Below the pieces are notes generated by a model. It saw only the letters and a program-made list of their open reading frames with translations. It searched no databases and was not told the DNA's origin. Shown piece by piece: positions 13,821 to 24,474 of a stretch of DNA of 64,000 nucleotides. How positions within the stretch are numbered: position 1 is the first letter of the stretch; each line of letters starts with the position of its first letter. The translations under genes and the position numbers were made by a program. Source of the DNA: Panagrolaimus kolymaensis (Eukaryota > Nematoda > Chromadorea > Rhabditida > Panagrolaimidae); NCBI GenBank assembly GCA_028622995.1, contig JAJQJQ010000026.1, positions 1,860,001-1,924,000 of the forward strand, written 5' to 3'.

Positions 13821-14216
13821 TCAAAATAAAAGAACATTCAACGATCTTTCCTACTAAAAAAAGAAACAATCAGTAAAGAGAAAATGAAATTTAAGAAAAC
13901 TTACTTCCAAACTACCTTCACCACCATCAGAACATTCACTTTCATGAGGGTATGCATCACATTCAGTCGGACGATCAGATTGACCAGAGTGATATTGTTG
14001 ACCACCAGGTCCAGGAGCATTACCCATCGCAGTCATGGTTGAAGTTCCGCCCATTGGTTGACCAACTGCAGCCGTTGTTGAAGATCCTGCCATTGGAGCA
14101 CCACCGATTGCTGTCGTAGTTGCACCACCATCTTTAGCTCCACCATGTTCACAGGTATTAACGTTTGGCAAAGTTGAAGAGGTAACAGGAATTTCTTTAT
14201 TATCAGGAATGCGCAT
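13821..14216 (-). CDS. Small Gly/Thr/Ala-rich protein of unknown function
   Basis: I do not recognise this protein. Exon 1 (14216..13905) encodes 104 residues: an N-terminal MRIPDNKEIPVTSS, then low-complexity Gly-Ala-Met-Thr segments (GGAPMAG, GQPMGGT, GNAPGPGG) and an acidic tail with DAYPHESECSDGGEGSLE. There is no signal peptide and there are only three cysteines. A GTAAGT donor follows GAA. The 51-bp intron ends in TTTTTAGTAG, a tandem acceptor. Using the first AG makes the next codon TAG, giving 104 aa; using the second gives ten codons with a TGA at 13821 (113 aa). An unspliced reading gives 120 aa with a hydrophobic tail. An orphan acceptor TTTTTTTAG lies about 10 bp upstream of the ATG, fitting trans-splicing. 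AATAAA is at 13777-13782 on the minus strand. Confidence 0.6.
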
Positions 14217-15306
14217 TTTCTATAAGCTAAAAAAACCTAACGATAATAAAGCAACAATTCATACAAAAGCACGCAAAATAAAAAGTGTTAACGAAAACGT
14301 GCAAAAACAATGTTTTATTCTATTTTTTTTTGTTGTACAAAATGGAAGAAGAGAAAGAAAGCAAAAAGTTTGAAAAATGTTTGTTGAAGAAAAAAAATTG
14401 CTTGCTTTCTGGGCTATGCTTTTTAGTTCCCATTTTGCCACCACACATCTGAAATCTCTTTTTTGTTGTTATTTTTGAAATATTTTGCAGATTGTTCTTC
14501 TTCTATTTGATTAGTTTCGAGAATAGAGTTTCTAATTTCCTTTTTTATATACTTTTTCATATCCTAAGTTAATTTCCATAGACAAGGGCAACCGTTACGA
14601 CTGATGATTTAAAACAACAATGGCTGATCGCTTTGTGATTTTTTTTTGCATTTTCTTTTTTTGTTGCTTAGAATTTTTATTTGCTGCTGCTTTTTCATGT
14701 GCACGTATCCTCCTTGTTTTGAGGGGCCTATATCCAAAAAAAGTAAAGGATTTCTTCGCTCGTTGAGAACCATCATGGGCTTTGTTTACTTACGGTAATA
14801 TATTTATTTTTGCCATGGCAATGACGGACAAATTCGATCAAAAAAAAAATTACAAATAAATGTTTACCACGCTTTTAAACGATATTAAAAAATCCTGAAG
14901 TTCAACAAATTGATTTTGGATTTATGATTTCTTTCTTTTTTTATTTTGCAAATATATTTTTTTAAGTGTTGTAAATACCATATGCATAAATATAGATACG
15001 TTGTTTTAGAGCATTGAAAAAAAAACATGATAGCTGAGGTATACGGTAATTAAATAAGAAAAAACAATTATTAGGTAAAAAACCACTTTCAAAAGTTTTT
15101 TAATTTTGTCAATTTAATTTTAAAATTAATTTTTTTATTATTATTTTGCAATCTTTCATTTTAAGGTCAAAGTACAAAGAATGAAATTGAAAATGATTAC
15201 AATAGCTTTTTATCCTGAAACAAAAAGTTTTTAAGGTATTCATTAAAGAATTTACCTTTCTTCATTATTCTTTCATATTTTTTTAAATAAAACTATTAAT
15301 CTGAAT
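14217..15306. other. AT-rich intergenic stretch
   Basis: No convincing gene is seen. The stretch holds T-rich runs and one short open frame at 14621 (47 codons) with no coding signature. A segment at 14900-14948 resembles the start of the array 1 unit (see findings). The 3' end of bestrophin A lies at the right boundary. Confidence 0.6.
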
Positions 15307-17338
15307 TTATAATCTACTTGTCATTTTTTTATTAAAGCTATCCGTAAATCTGCGAGATTTGTCAAAAATTGGTGTTGGAGTTTCAGCTTCTCCAATAGTA
15401 AATTTTGCTTTTGGTGGAAATGAATATGTTTCTAAAATAACTTCCAATTTTATATGTATTATTTAATGGCCCTAAAAATTCCAACCTGCAAATTTATTTT
15501 TATTATAAAATGATTGAGGTCTTTCAGGATATTTTTTATACAAAGTTTCAGCATCCACTGTTTGAATAATATTTTGACTTGCAAGATTTTTTTCTTCAAT
15601 CATCTCTCTAAAATATTATCTTTTCAAAAACCCAAATTTTATAAAATTATGTTAGTATTTGTACCTTGGTCGCTCATATCTTCTACGAAAACTCATGGGA
15701 TGTGTTAATCTTCTTTTGAGCATTGGAAGCGGTGTCTCTTCAAAATGGTGTGGAATAAATTGAGTTGGAACATGCGAAGGTGTATAATTTTGTCGTTGAA
15801 TCATCGATGTTTTAACAAAACGACTTTTAATTAAACTAAATAAAATAAATTAGTAATTTTTTAAACTAATTTTTTTTTTTTACTTTAAAGTTGAAGCTGA
15901 GCCCTGATAACCTTTTTCTTGTTTCGTTGCACTATCCTCAGAATAAAATGGCACAACGACGGGGTCAAAATCATCTCTTTTTTGTTTGGGTTTTTGATTA
16001 TGATATGTGTCGGCAAGTAAAAGAGCGATCTAGAAAAAAACAAAAATAACTTTTTCTTCACGCCTAAAATAATCTTACGGTGAAATTGTGATCAATAATA
16101 TAATTACATTCCAAGTCATCATCATCTTCTCCTAAGGGATTTAAAAGTTCTTCAGCTACCTATAAAAAAACATTTATTATTTTATTTTTAATTTTGCTCA
16201 TTAGCACAATTTTCTTTGTTTATACATACTTTAATCCACGCGAGATAAAAAAAGACTTGTAAAGAAGTCATAAGAATAACCGCAAACATAGCCTAAAAAA
16301 TAAGAATAAGCTTTTTTTAACATTTAAAATAAATAAAGTTTAATTAGCCAAAATAAAAAATAACTTACTACGATTTTTGTTGGATTTGGCTCTTCAGGGT
16401 TTTCAACTACATATTGCCGTGCCAAAACACAAATAGCTAAATAGGCTCTAACCACGCAAAAAGCCACTTGGGGATATGCTAATGGGACTGGAATCCAATC
16501 ATAATTGCATAAAGTTTGTAAAATTTTTTGAAAATCATTTATTTCCTTCAAAAAAAAGAAAGAATTAATTTTTTTTATAGAAAAACGAAGTTTACTTTAA
16601 ATATTGCTTGTACGAGTGTATCAGATGCAATGGCATCGTGATTTTTCATTTCGATTACTAACCCGCAAGCCCAATTAATAGGAACTGAATATTTTTCCGC
16701 TGTACTTTTATGTTCCAAAATTTCAAGTTCATGATTTTGCAGAATTTCTAAAAAAAAAAATTTTTCTTCATTTTTTAATGGCTAATTTCAAAATGCTTAC
16801 TTGCTTCAACGAGAGACTTCATAGTTGGAAACCTTTTTCTTACTTGCAAACTTATGTCTCGAAGTAGCAAAACTTGAGCCAAGCAGAGATATCGTAAAAT
16901 ATTTCTTCGAGTTGTAACAATTTTATCACTCGTTCCAGTAATGTAAGCAGTAATTACAAATGCTTGAGGATCGATGAAAACCATATTAGCTAAAATTCGC
17001 TTCCATCGATCAAGAACAAATGTAACAAAAAATCCAAGAAGCAAAACTATTGGAATATAGGATAACTTGGAATCGAGGTGGTGGACGAGATTAGTAAAAA
17101 TCCTAGAAAAATTCTTTTTATTTTCTCAAAATTAAAATCAATTAAAAAATATTTACTTTTGCCATTCATGTGAAACATGTTCATGACGAAAAATAATAAA
17201 TACAATAAAATATGCTGAAATCCAAATTAAATATTCTCTTGCGCAATTTTTCCATACACTTCCTCTCCATATAAATAATAATTTTAAAAAGGTTAGAGGT
17301 GTATTTGTCGCTACTTTTGAAGAATATGAAACCGTCAT
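15307..17338 (-). CDS. Bestrophin family anion channel, copy A
   Basis: This is a predicted plasma-membrane chloride channel of the bestrophin family; family members are Ca-regulated pentamers. The spliced CDS is 506 aa from ten exons: 17338-17157, 17102-16801, 16747-16596, 16545-16369, 16292-16230, 16159-16079, 16029-15884, 15835-15665, 15607-15486, 15431-15307. All joins are GT-AG and phase-consistent, with introns of about 45-75 bp. The start [20 protein letters not shown] and the RGSVWK motif match nematode bestrophin N termini. Other family marks are [43 protein letters not shown] and the Ca-clasp [10 protein letters not shown] at about residues 302-310, the expected position. The C-terminal 150 residues are basic and poorly conserved, as usual. 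It shares intron positions with copy B at 24475-26683 but has extra introns around the Ca-clasp and lacks the intron after FVD. Confidence 0.95.
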
Positions 17339-20300
17339 AATTTCTCTTTTTCCAAGTTTTCCATTTAAAAAAATAGTTCAAAAAATAGAATCTAAATTTT
17401 TTGTTTCAATCAATCGATTTCTTTCCTTCTTTCCTTTTCTCCTTCTAATTTTTTTGCCTTCAATTTTTTTCATCGATAAAAATAAAACTTGTTTTTCTTT
17501 TCTTTTTTATTTTGAAGATGCGCAAGTTATTTTCATATTTCAAAAATTCTTCTTTTTTTTTGGAAGTTTATTTTTTTAATAATAAAATTAATATTATTTT
17601 TGGAAATTGTTTTTTTTAACTCTAAAAAAGGCATACATAAAAAAAATAAAAAAACGTTCTTCATTTTATTTCATCGTCTGCTTTGCCATCCATTAATATA
17701 TTAAATTTTTTTTAATGGAAAAGATGCCTCCTTTTTTTGAGGATGACATTCATTTATTTCCATTTACTACTCTGCTCTTATTTGACATAAATATTTTCTT
17801 AATGCGACGGCGGCAAAAGTAGCGACAGCAATGGCGGTGTCCGGCATTGAAGTGTATCTTCTTTGACTCTTTTCAGCTATGTACGACGAAAACTGAAAGC
17901 ATTGATATCGTTTTAATTTTTTTCATCAGAAGTTATATGATGGAAGAGAAGGTTTTAAGCCATCATCCTTTTTTTCATCAATGTCATTCACTCAGTCATT
18001 CAGTTTGTGAGAAGAGTAAACCAACTTCTCAACTTCTCAACTTTCGGCAGCAACTTTTTTATTTCATTTTTTTTCTTCTTGTTATTTAACACTTTTTCCT
18101 CTTATGCCTCGCCCTCGTGTTGTGTCAAAGTTCTATTTTTAAATATTATAAATAAGTATATATTATAAAAGAATGAAAAAGTTTTTTGTTTTATTAACTT
18201 TTTTTTTCTTACTATTTCCTATTTATTTTGTTTTTATTATTATAATTGTTTTTTCTTTTCAAAATTTTATCAGTTGTTTTCTTCCTGCCCATTGTAGGAT
18301 TTCTTTTTTGTAGGCGAATTCCGCGCCTACGTTCTTTGCCAAATGAGACTCTCTTTTCCATAAATAATAAAAATAATAACCTATTTTTTTAAAAGTTTGT
18401 ATCTCAAATAGCTTTCTTTTAACTGAAAAAAAAAGAAAGAAAGAAGAAGAAGTCATCATCTTCTTAAACGGTCTCTGATGTCCGTCGTCCTAGTCGTTGA
18501 TGTTGTTGTTATTATTTTCTCACTCACTTCGACACTCGTTTTTTGTTTTTTTATCTCTCTATTTTTTCTTTACTTACTTATTTGGAAACTAAAGACATTT
18601 AAATATATTTATCCATTTATGAAAGCTTGCTTGCTTTTAACTAAAATAATGTTATTCATTTATTTCATTAAGCCAATTATTTAAAATTAAATTATGGTTG
18701 GAGAATTTTTTTAATTCTTCGATAAATTCATTTTTTTGTCCCATTTTCCACCTCTTTTAAGTAAAAAAAGCTTACGTGTTTAAAATTGTCACATTTTTTC
18801 TTTCAATTTTATTTCTTCACCAACGAGCTTTTTCTAACCTTTAAAAATTGATACTTTTTTTTTCTTCTTATGACTACAGTAACTTCCAATTATTGGTGTT
18901 TTTTATTCTCTTGTTAATCCCCCATTATCATTAATTGCTACCAACTTTAAACTTAAAGAATGCCTTTAATGCCTCAATTTTTAACTTAAAGTGTTTTAAA
19001 ATATTTCTAACTTACGCTTTTAAAGAAGAATGAAACATTCTTAAAAATCATAAAAAATTTTATCTCTTTTTTTGGTAAAAAAAAAACAATGATTTCACGT
19101 TTTTTTAAGCAGCAACCAAAATATGTGCTTATGAAAACAATACATACCAACAATCGAAAAAGGTTATTGGTTCCCAATCATTTTATTTTCCACCCTTTTT
19201 TGACGACAGTCACCCATATTTTTTTTGTATGAGAAAGAGCAACAAACGCTGTGTTTTTTTTTGTTTTGTCCAACGATGACGCCTTGTAGAAAGAAAAAAA
19301 ATAGAGGTGCTCTCTTTTTTTCATTCCTTTTTTGCCGCAAATTTTTTTTTTGTTTCATCGGTTTTTTTTGTGGAAAAAAATGAAAAAGAAAATATTATTC
19401 TCACATGATGATTTTCTTGAATATTATTTATTTATTTTAGCCATTAACAAAAAAAAATAATGCTACTACACGGAGACTTTTTTGGTGCACAGCCAGTTCC
19501 TGGTTGGCAGCCCTTAAAAATTTTATATTTTTATTTTTTGAATTTAAAAAAGTTTTAAAACTTTAATATTTTATTTTTTATATCACAGCCGTTCTTTTCT
19601 ATCTCTAACTTTCCCTCTTTAATTTTTTTTACTTGACTCAATAGGTCAATCTTTTTTCTTTTCTTTTTTTAAATAAAAACCCACTTCAAAAAAAGTTTCA
19701 CGGAAAATAAAAATTCTTTTACAATTTTTTTTGCTCAACAAAAAAAAAAGAAAAGAAGAAAGAGACTGTTTTTTAAACTTATTTCTGCTTATCGCCTCGG
19801 TCGTTGCTTTCTTTGCTTTGCTTTTTCTTCACGGCTTTTTTCTTCTTATGTATTTTCTTGGTTGTGGTTTTTTCCGTCAAAAAAAAATATATATTTATTG
19901 CAGCTGTGCTGCAGACAACAACGACTTTGACTTTTTGGATTGGAAAGAAAAAAAAAACATTTCTCTTCTTTTTCTCTCTTTCTTGGTTGCTCCTTCCTTC
20001 CTTCATTTTTTTGGCTGCTTTTTTGTCAACCAAGCCAAGCCAGAGCCACATGTGAATGAATGGGAAGAAAAAAAATATATATGTATATGTATGCGCGGTT
20101 GCTGCTGGTTGGTTTGTGTTCGCCATTTTTTTTTCTTCTTCTTCTTCAACAACAACATAGACCCATGCGCCATTGTGTGCATCCTAACATCATTGAAGCG
20201 AGACATTTTAATGTAAAGGTTATATTAGAATGAAAAAGAACTGTTGTTTTTGTATGTTTTTTTTTTTTTGCTTGGCTGTTGGCCATCCATGCCGATGTTC

Positions 20301-21077
20301 ATATTATTTTTCTTTTTTTTTCGTTGCTAAATGCGGTCATCAAAAAATAATAATAAAGGAAACGCAAAACCAAAATTATGTTTTAATATTTTTACATTAT
20401 TCTTCTTAACTTTGTTTTTTGTAAAACAATTTTCTATTAGCTTTTTTTGAATTCTTCGTTTATATTTTTTTTATGTCTCTGCTTTCTCACTTCCTTCCTT
20501 CCTTCGTTCGATTGTTGATCTTTTTTCTTCCATTATTTTTTTTAACACATTCTTTTTAAATCTTGTTAATGAAGGATGGATGTTATTGTTGCCCCTTTGT
20601 CTCTATATTCTTCCACTTATTTTATTTTTTTGCAGCAACTCTTTTTTTTCAATAATCAAACAATACAATACAAAATAGCTGCTTTGCGCCCACAGTTTTG
20701 TAGTTGTTACCCATCGTGTCCGTGAATGAATGGAAACAATCAGTTATTGTTTAGTGTGTGTTAAAAAAAAGTTCTTTTCTCGTGTTATGTTTATCTTTTT
20801 AACAATTTTTGTGGCGTCATAGAGGGGTGCAAAAAGTTTATTTTATTTTTTTAACAAAAAATCCTCCACTTTTTTTTCTTGCTAAATCAAAAATAAGTTC
20901 CTTCATTTTTTTTCTTTCGTGGTTCGAGTCTGCGGGATATATATATATAAAAATATTTTAATTGGCTCCGATAATCCTTTTACATCAAAAAAAACGAAGC
21001 GATTACTTGATGTTAGCCACTTTTGTGATTCACATGATTCTATTGTTTTTTTATTTTATAGATTTTATTTTTTCTAA
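17339..21077. other. 3.7-kb AT-rich intergenic region between divergent bestrophin A and arrestin genes
   Basis: No gene is supported. The stretch is full of long T and A tracts, for example 19700-20130, where alternating poly-T and poly-A produce long but low-complexity open frames on both strands. A GC-richer patch (GCGACGGCGGC) at 17801-17845 stands out but has no sustained frame. Promoters of both flanking genes must lie here. The sequence TTTTATAG at 21054-21061 is a good trans-splice acceptor for arrestin. Confidence 0.6.
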
Positions 21078-23044
21078 ATGAGTGATTTGGATGATCGAAA
21101 AGCAGGCACACGGGTGTTTAAAAAAACAAGCCCTAATGGAAAGGTTTGTCCCACATAATTTTATGAAGGCCAATTATGCAAAGTTTTGTATATTTTTTAG
21201 ATAACAACATATCTTGGAAAACGAGATTTCCTCGATAGGGGAGCATTTGTGGATCCAATCGATGGAATGGTTTTAATTGATGAAGAATATATAAAACAAG
21301 GAAGAAAAGTTATAGTTCAATTAAATGCTGCATTTCGTTATGGTCGAGAAGATTTGGATGTTTTGGGTCTTACATTTCGAAAAGATTTGATTAAACAAAG
21401 CTTTCAAGTAAGGAAACTTCATTTTTTTTATGAAAATTAAATTAAAGTGAATCTATGTTATTGCTTCTTTTTTAAGGTTTATCCCCAAGATCCCACATTA
21501 GAAAGGCCATTGTCAAGATTGCAAGAAAGATTGAAAAAGAAATTGGGTGATAATGCATTTCCATTTTGGTTTGATATTCCTCCGCATTCTGCTTCATCAG
21601 TGACATTACAACCAGCTCAAGGAGATACTGGAAAACCATGTGGAGTGGATTATGAATTAAGAACCATTGTAACTGGAGAAGGATCAAGCATAGAAAGGCC
21701 AAGAAAATAGTAAGAAAAAATTACTACATTTCGACCTTTGTAAAATTCAAAATTAAATTAATTTTATATTTTTAGTAGCACCGTAAAATTAGCTATTCGT
21801 AAATTAACTTATTCTCCAGCTGTTGAAGGTCCACAACCTATGGTAGATGTGACAAAAGAATTTTTAATGTCTCCAGGTTTATTACATTTGGAAGCTTCAC
21901 TGGATAAAGAGGTTCGCCCATAAAAAATGTTATTTCCATTTCTAATCAATATTCTTGACTTTTTTTAGATGTATTACCACGGCGAAAAAATAGCTGTAAA
22001 TGTACATATCCAAAATAATAGCAATCGAACGGTTAAAAAGATTAAAGTTTCTGTTGTACAAACAGCTGAAATATGCATTTTTACTACGGCTGCATATTCA
22101 TGTGATGTAGATAAAATTGAATCCAGGTGTGTTTTTTTAAATACATATCTTCTTTTTTGCAATTTTTTATTCCTTGTTTGTTCTTTTAAAAAAAGCTTTT
22201 ACGCAAACGTTTATTTTCAAAGATTTAATTTTTTCTAAATGCTACTATAAAAATATGCTCTTTGGTCAAATTAAAAATGGATTAATTTTGAACTTTCGTA
22301 AATTAATGTTGCAAAATTTTATTTTTAGCGAAGGCTTCCCTGTTGGTCCTGGAGGTACATTATCCAAAATTTATTATCTTTGCCCATTGTTAAGTAAAAA
22401 TAAAGAAAAGCGAGGCTTAGCTCTTAATGGCCAACTTAAACATGAAGATACCAATCTTGCTTCATCCACGACACTGTAAGTTTTTGACTTAAATACGGCG
22501 GAAAAAAAATTTATTGAGATTATTTGCTTTTAGATCTGCAACTGGTTGTACGAAAGATGTATTGGGTATTCTTGTGAGTTATAGAGTGAAAATTCGATTA
22601 ATGCTTGCAAATGCATTAAGTGGAGAAATAATTGCTGAACTTCCATTTACTCTTACTCATCCTAAACCCTTACATGAAGAAGATTCACCTCCAACAGAAC
22701 CAAGGCGACGGGTAAGCAAAATACTTAACTATTCTTCAATTAACAAAAGTCATTTTTTTTAGCGAGAAAATGCAACTTGTTCCGAAACCAATGACCTTGT
22801 AAATTTTGATGATTGCACTGAAATGAATTTAATACAACTTGATGAATCCCCTGATCGAAATGATGATGATATAGTATTTGAAGATTTTGCTCGATTACGT
22901 GTTCAACAAGCTAATGGCCAACCTATTAATGGCAATGGCAGCGGGGATCTTGAAGGAATTTTCAGTGGATCAGGCACCCCAAGTTCAAGTAATAATCGCT
23001 TTGGTACAAATGGTTCAGTTATGCTCGATGGAAATTTTATATAA
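21078..23044 (+). CDS. arr-1: Beta-arrestin
   Basis: This is a non-visual arrestin: it binds phosphorylated G-protein-coupled receptors and links them to clathrin-coated pits. Exons are 21078-21143, 21201-21407, 21477-21709, 21776-21911, 21969-22126, 22329-22475, 22534-22711 and 22763-23044, giving 468 aa. Family features include GKRDF near the N terminus, the finger-loop segment [32 protein letters not shown], and [15 protein letters not shown] in the C domain. The tail carries a clathrin box LIQLD (about 398-402) and an AP2-binding FEDFARLR (F-x-x-F-x-x-x-R, about 414-421) after DDD, typical of beta-arrestins. Intron 3 ends in TAGTAG, so one Ser codon can be included or skipped (RKYSTV or RKYTV). 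The ATG sits 16 bp after an orphan TTTTATAG acceptor. A pentanucleotide repeat begins 30 bp past the stop. Confidence 0.97.
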
Positions 23045-23073
23045 TATTTTCATTATCATTATTTTAAAGTATA

Positions 23074-23202
23074 TCAATTCAATTCAATTCAATTCAATTC
23101 AATTCAATTCAATTCAATTCAATTCAATTCAATTCAATTCAATTCAATTCAATTCAATTCAATTCAATTCAATTCAATTCAATTCAATTCAATTCAATTC
23201 AA
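23074..23202. repeat. (AATTC)n microsatellite in arrestin 3' flank
   Basis: About 26 uninterrupted copies of the pentamer AATTC (equally TCAAT) run from 23074 to 23202, starting 30 bp after the arrestin stop codon and therefore probably within its 3' UTR. No interruption is visible, which suggests recent expansion. Confidence 0.97.
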
Positions 23203-23741
23203 ATCATATGGGATACAAAAACCTCGCTTTTAAAGAAGAAAAAAAAACTAATAATAATTACTCTTTCTTTTTACACTTTTTTTAAATAATATTTTTTGCT
23301 CCTCTAATGCTAATGCTCAATGTAAAAGAAAAAAATAATAATTCAAGCGTGACTAGGTACTACTAAAATTCAAATTTCTTGCCGCCTTTTTATGATGGTC
23401 ATATTTGCCACACCAAATATGCTATCTTCTTTCTGTATTTTTTTAAACCATTTTTTGGTTTAAAAAAAGACTATTCAAAAACTTTTTTTAAATTTTATGA
23501 GAGAAAAAATTATGAGCTTGCATTAAAGAAACATTTATTTTTTATTTTTATTTTTGTTCATGTTTGTTTGTACATAAACGTTTCGTTTTTTAAAACCAAC
23601 TTCTTATTTTTTGTTAATTAAAAATTTTTTACTTTGGAACTACAAGTTATCATAAATGGGTTACTCACATTGAAAAAAAAACAATAATAAAAGTGCCCCA
23701 ATTAATTTTTTTTTTCACTCTTCTGCAAATCCATTAAAATA

Positions 23742-24150
23742 TTATAGTTCGTCATCGGGTTCTTCCTTTTCATCTTCCATTTCATCTAATCTTGCTTGCA
23801 TTTCTAAAAAAATATTTGAAGATTTTTATTAAAATATTGAGTTTCTTTTTTTAAAACTTACTGTCAGAAATGCAACAAAAATTTATTCCACATTTTGATG
23901 CCACGCACATATAAGGCTTTGGACATTTATCTGTTGGACTATGCGGAACGCAAGTATGAACAGAGCTATCATTTTTTCGTTTTACTGACCATCCAAGAGG
24001 ACAATATTCATCTAATAATAATTTAGTGAAAAAACATCAGAGGTAAACAAATTCCTTACTTGAGTTGCAGCTAGCTGCTAAGACATCCTGGAAAAAATTA
24101 ACAAAAAATAAAAATAGTATTAAACTTGAAAAAGTTTTTTTCCACGCCAT
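23742..24150 (-). CDS. Small secreted cysteine-rich protein
   Basis: Three exons (24150-24060, 24011-23862, 23803-23742) give a 100-aa protein. Residues 1-25 form a strong signal peptide (MAWKKTFSSLILFLFFVNFF, then QDVLAA). The mature part has seven cysteines in the order C-x5-C, then CVPHSPTDKCPKPYMCVASKCG and CC, followed by an acidic tail MEDEKEEPDDEL. The CPLGW...C...CP..Y.C......FCC pattern resembles the Lustrin-type Cys-rich domain common in nematode secreted proteins; that assignment is by eye. Joins are GTAAGG/TTATTAG and GTAAGT/TTTTTAG in matching phases. It lies tail-to-tail with arrestin and downstream, on the same strand, of bestrophin B. The ORF is split by introns into pieces of 50 codons or fewer, so simple ORF calling misses it. 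Function is unknown. Confidence 0.8.
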
Positions 24151-24474
24151 TTTTTTGGAGTGAAAAAACTAACATGAATTTACCCTTCTTTTTTTCTTGA
24201 GTCTCATCATTTTGGTGAGGTAAGGTATCCATCCTCCTTTTCTCCCGATAGCATCAATAAGGTCAAGACTTTGTTTCTTTCTTTATTATTAATTTTATCA
24301 TACATAAAAACAAATTCAAAAAAAAATAACCGTAAAAAAATCAATTTAAAGAGGACCTCGCAAAAAGCAAAAAAATTAGTTTGTTTTTTGGAAAGAAAAA
24401 AAAATGATATTAACAAAAATGACAAAAAATTATACTAAAGAATTTTTTTAAATATTAAAATTAAAACTAAGTTT

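Noticed and set aside
14621..14764. 47-codon plus-strand frame with a hydrophobic leader
   Set aside because: T-rich tracts automatically encode Phe/Leu; there is no homology, splice signal or coding bias.
19731..20216. 161-codon plus-strand frame and overlapping 115-codon minus frame
   Set aside because: Both arise from alternating poly-T and poly-A tracts; the proteins are Phe/Leu- or Lys-rich low complexity with no splice or start context.
20925..20945. GGTTCGAGTC resembling a tRNA T-arm
   Set aside because: No matching acceptor stem, D-arm or anticodon stem could be found around it.
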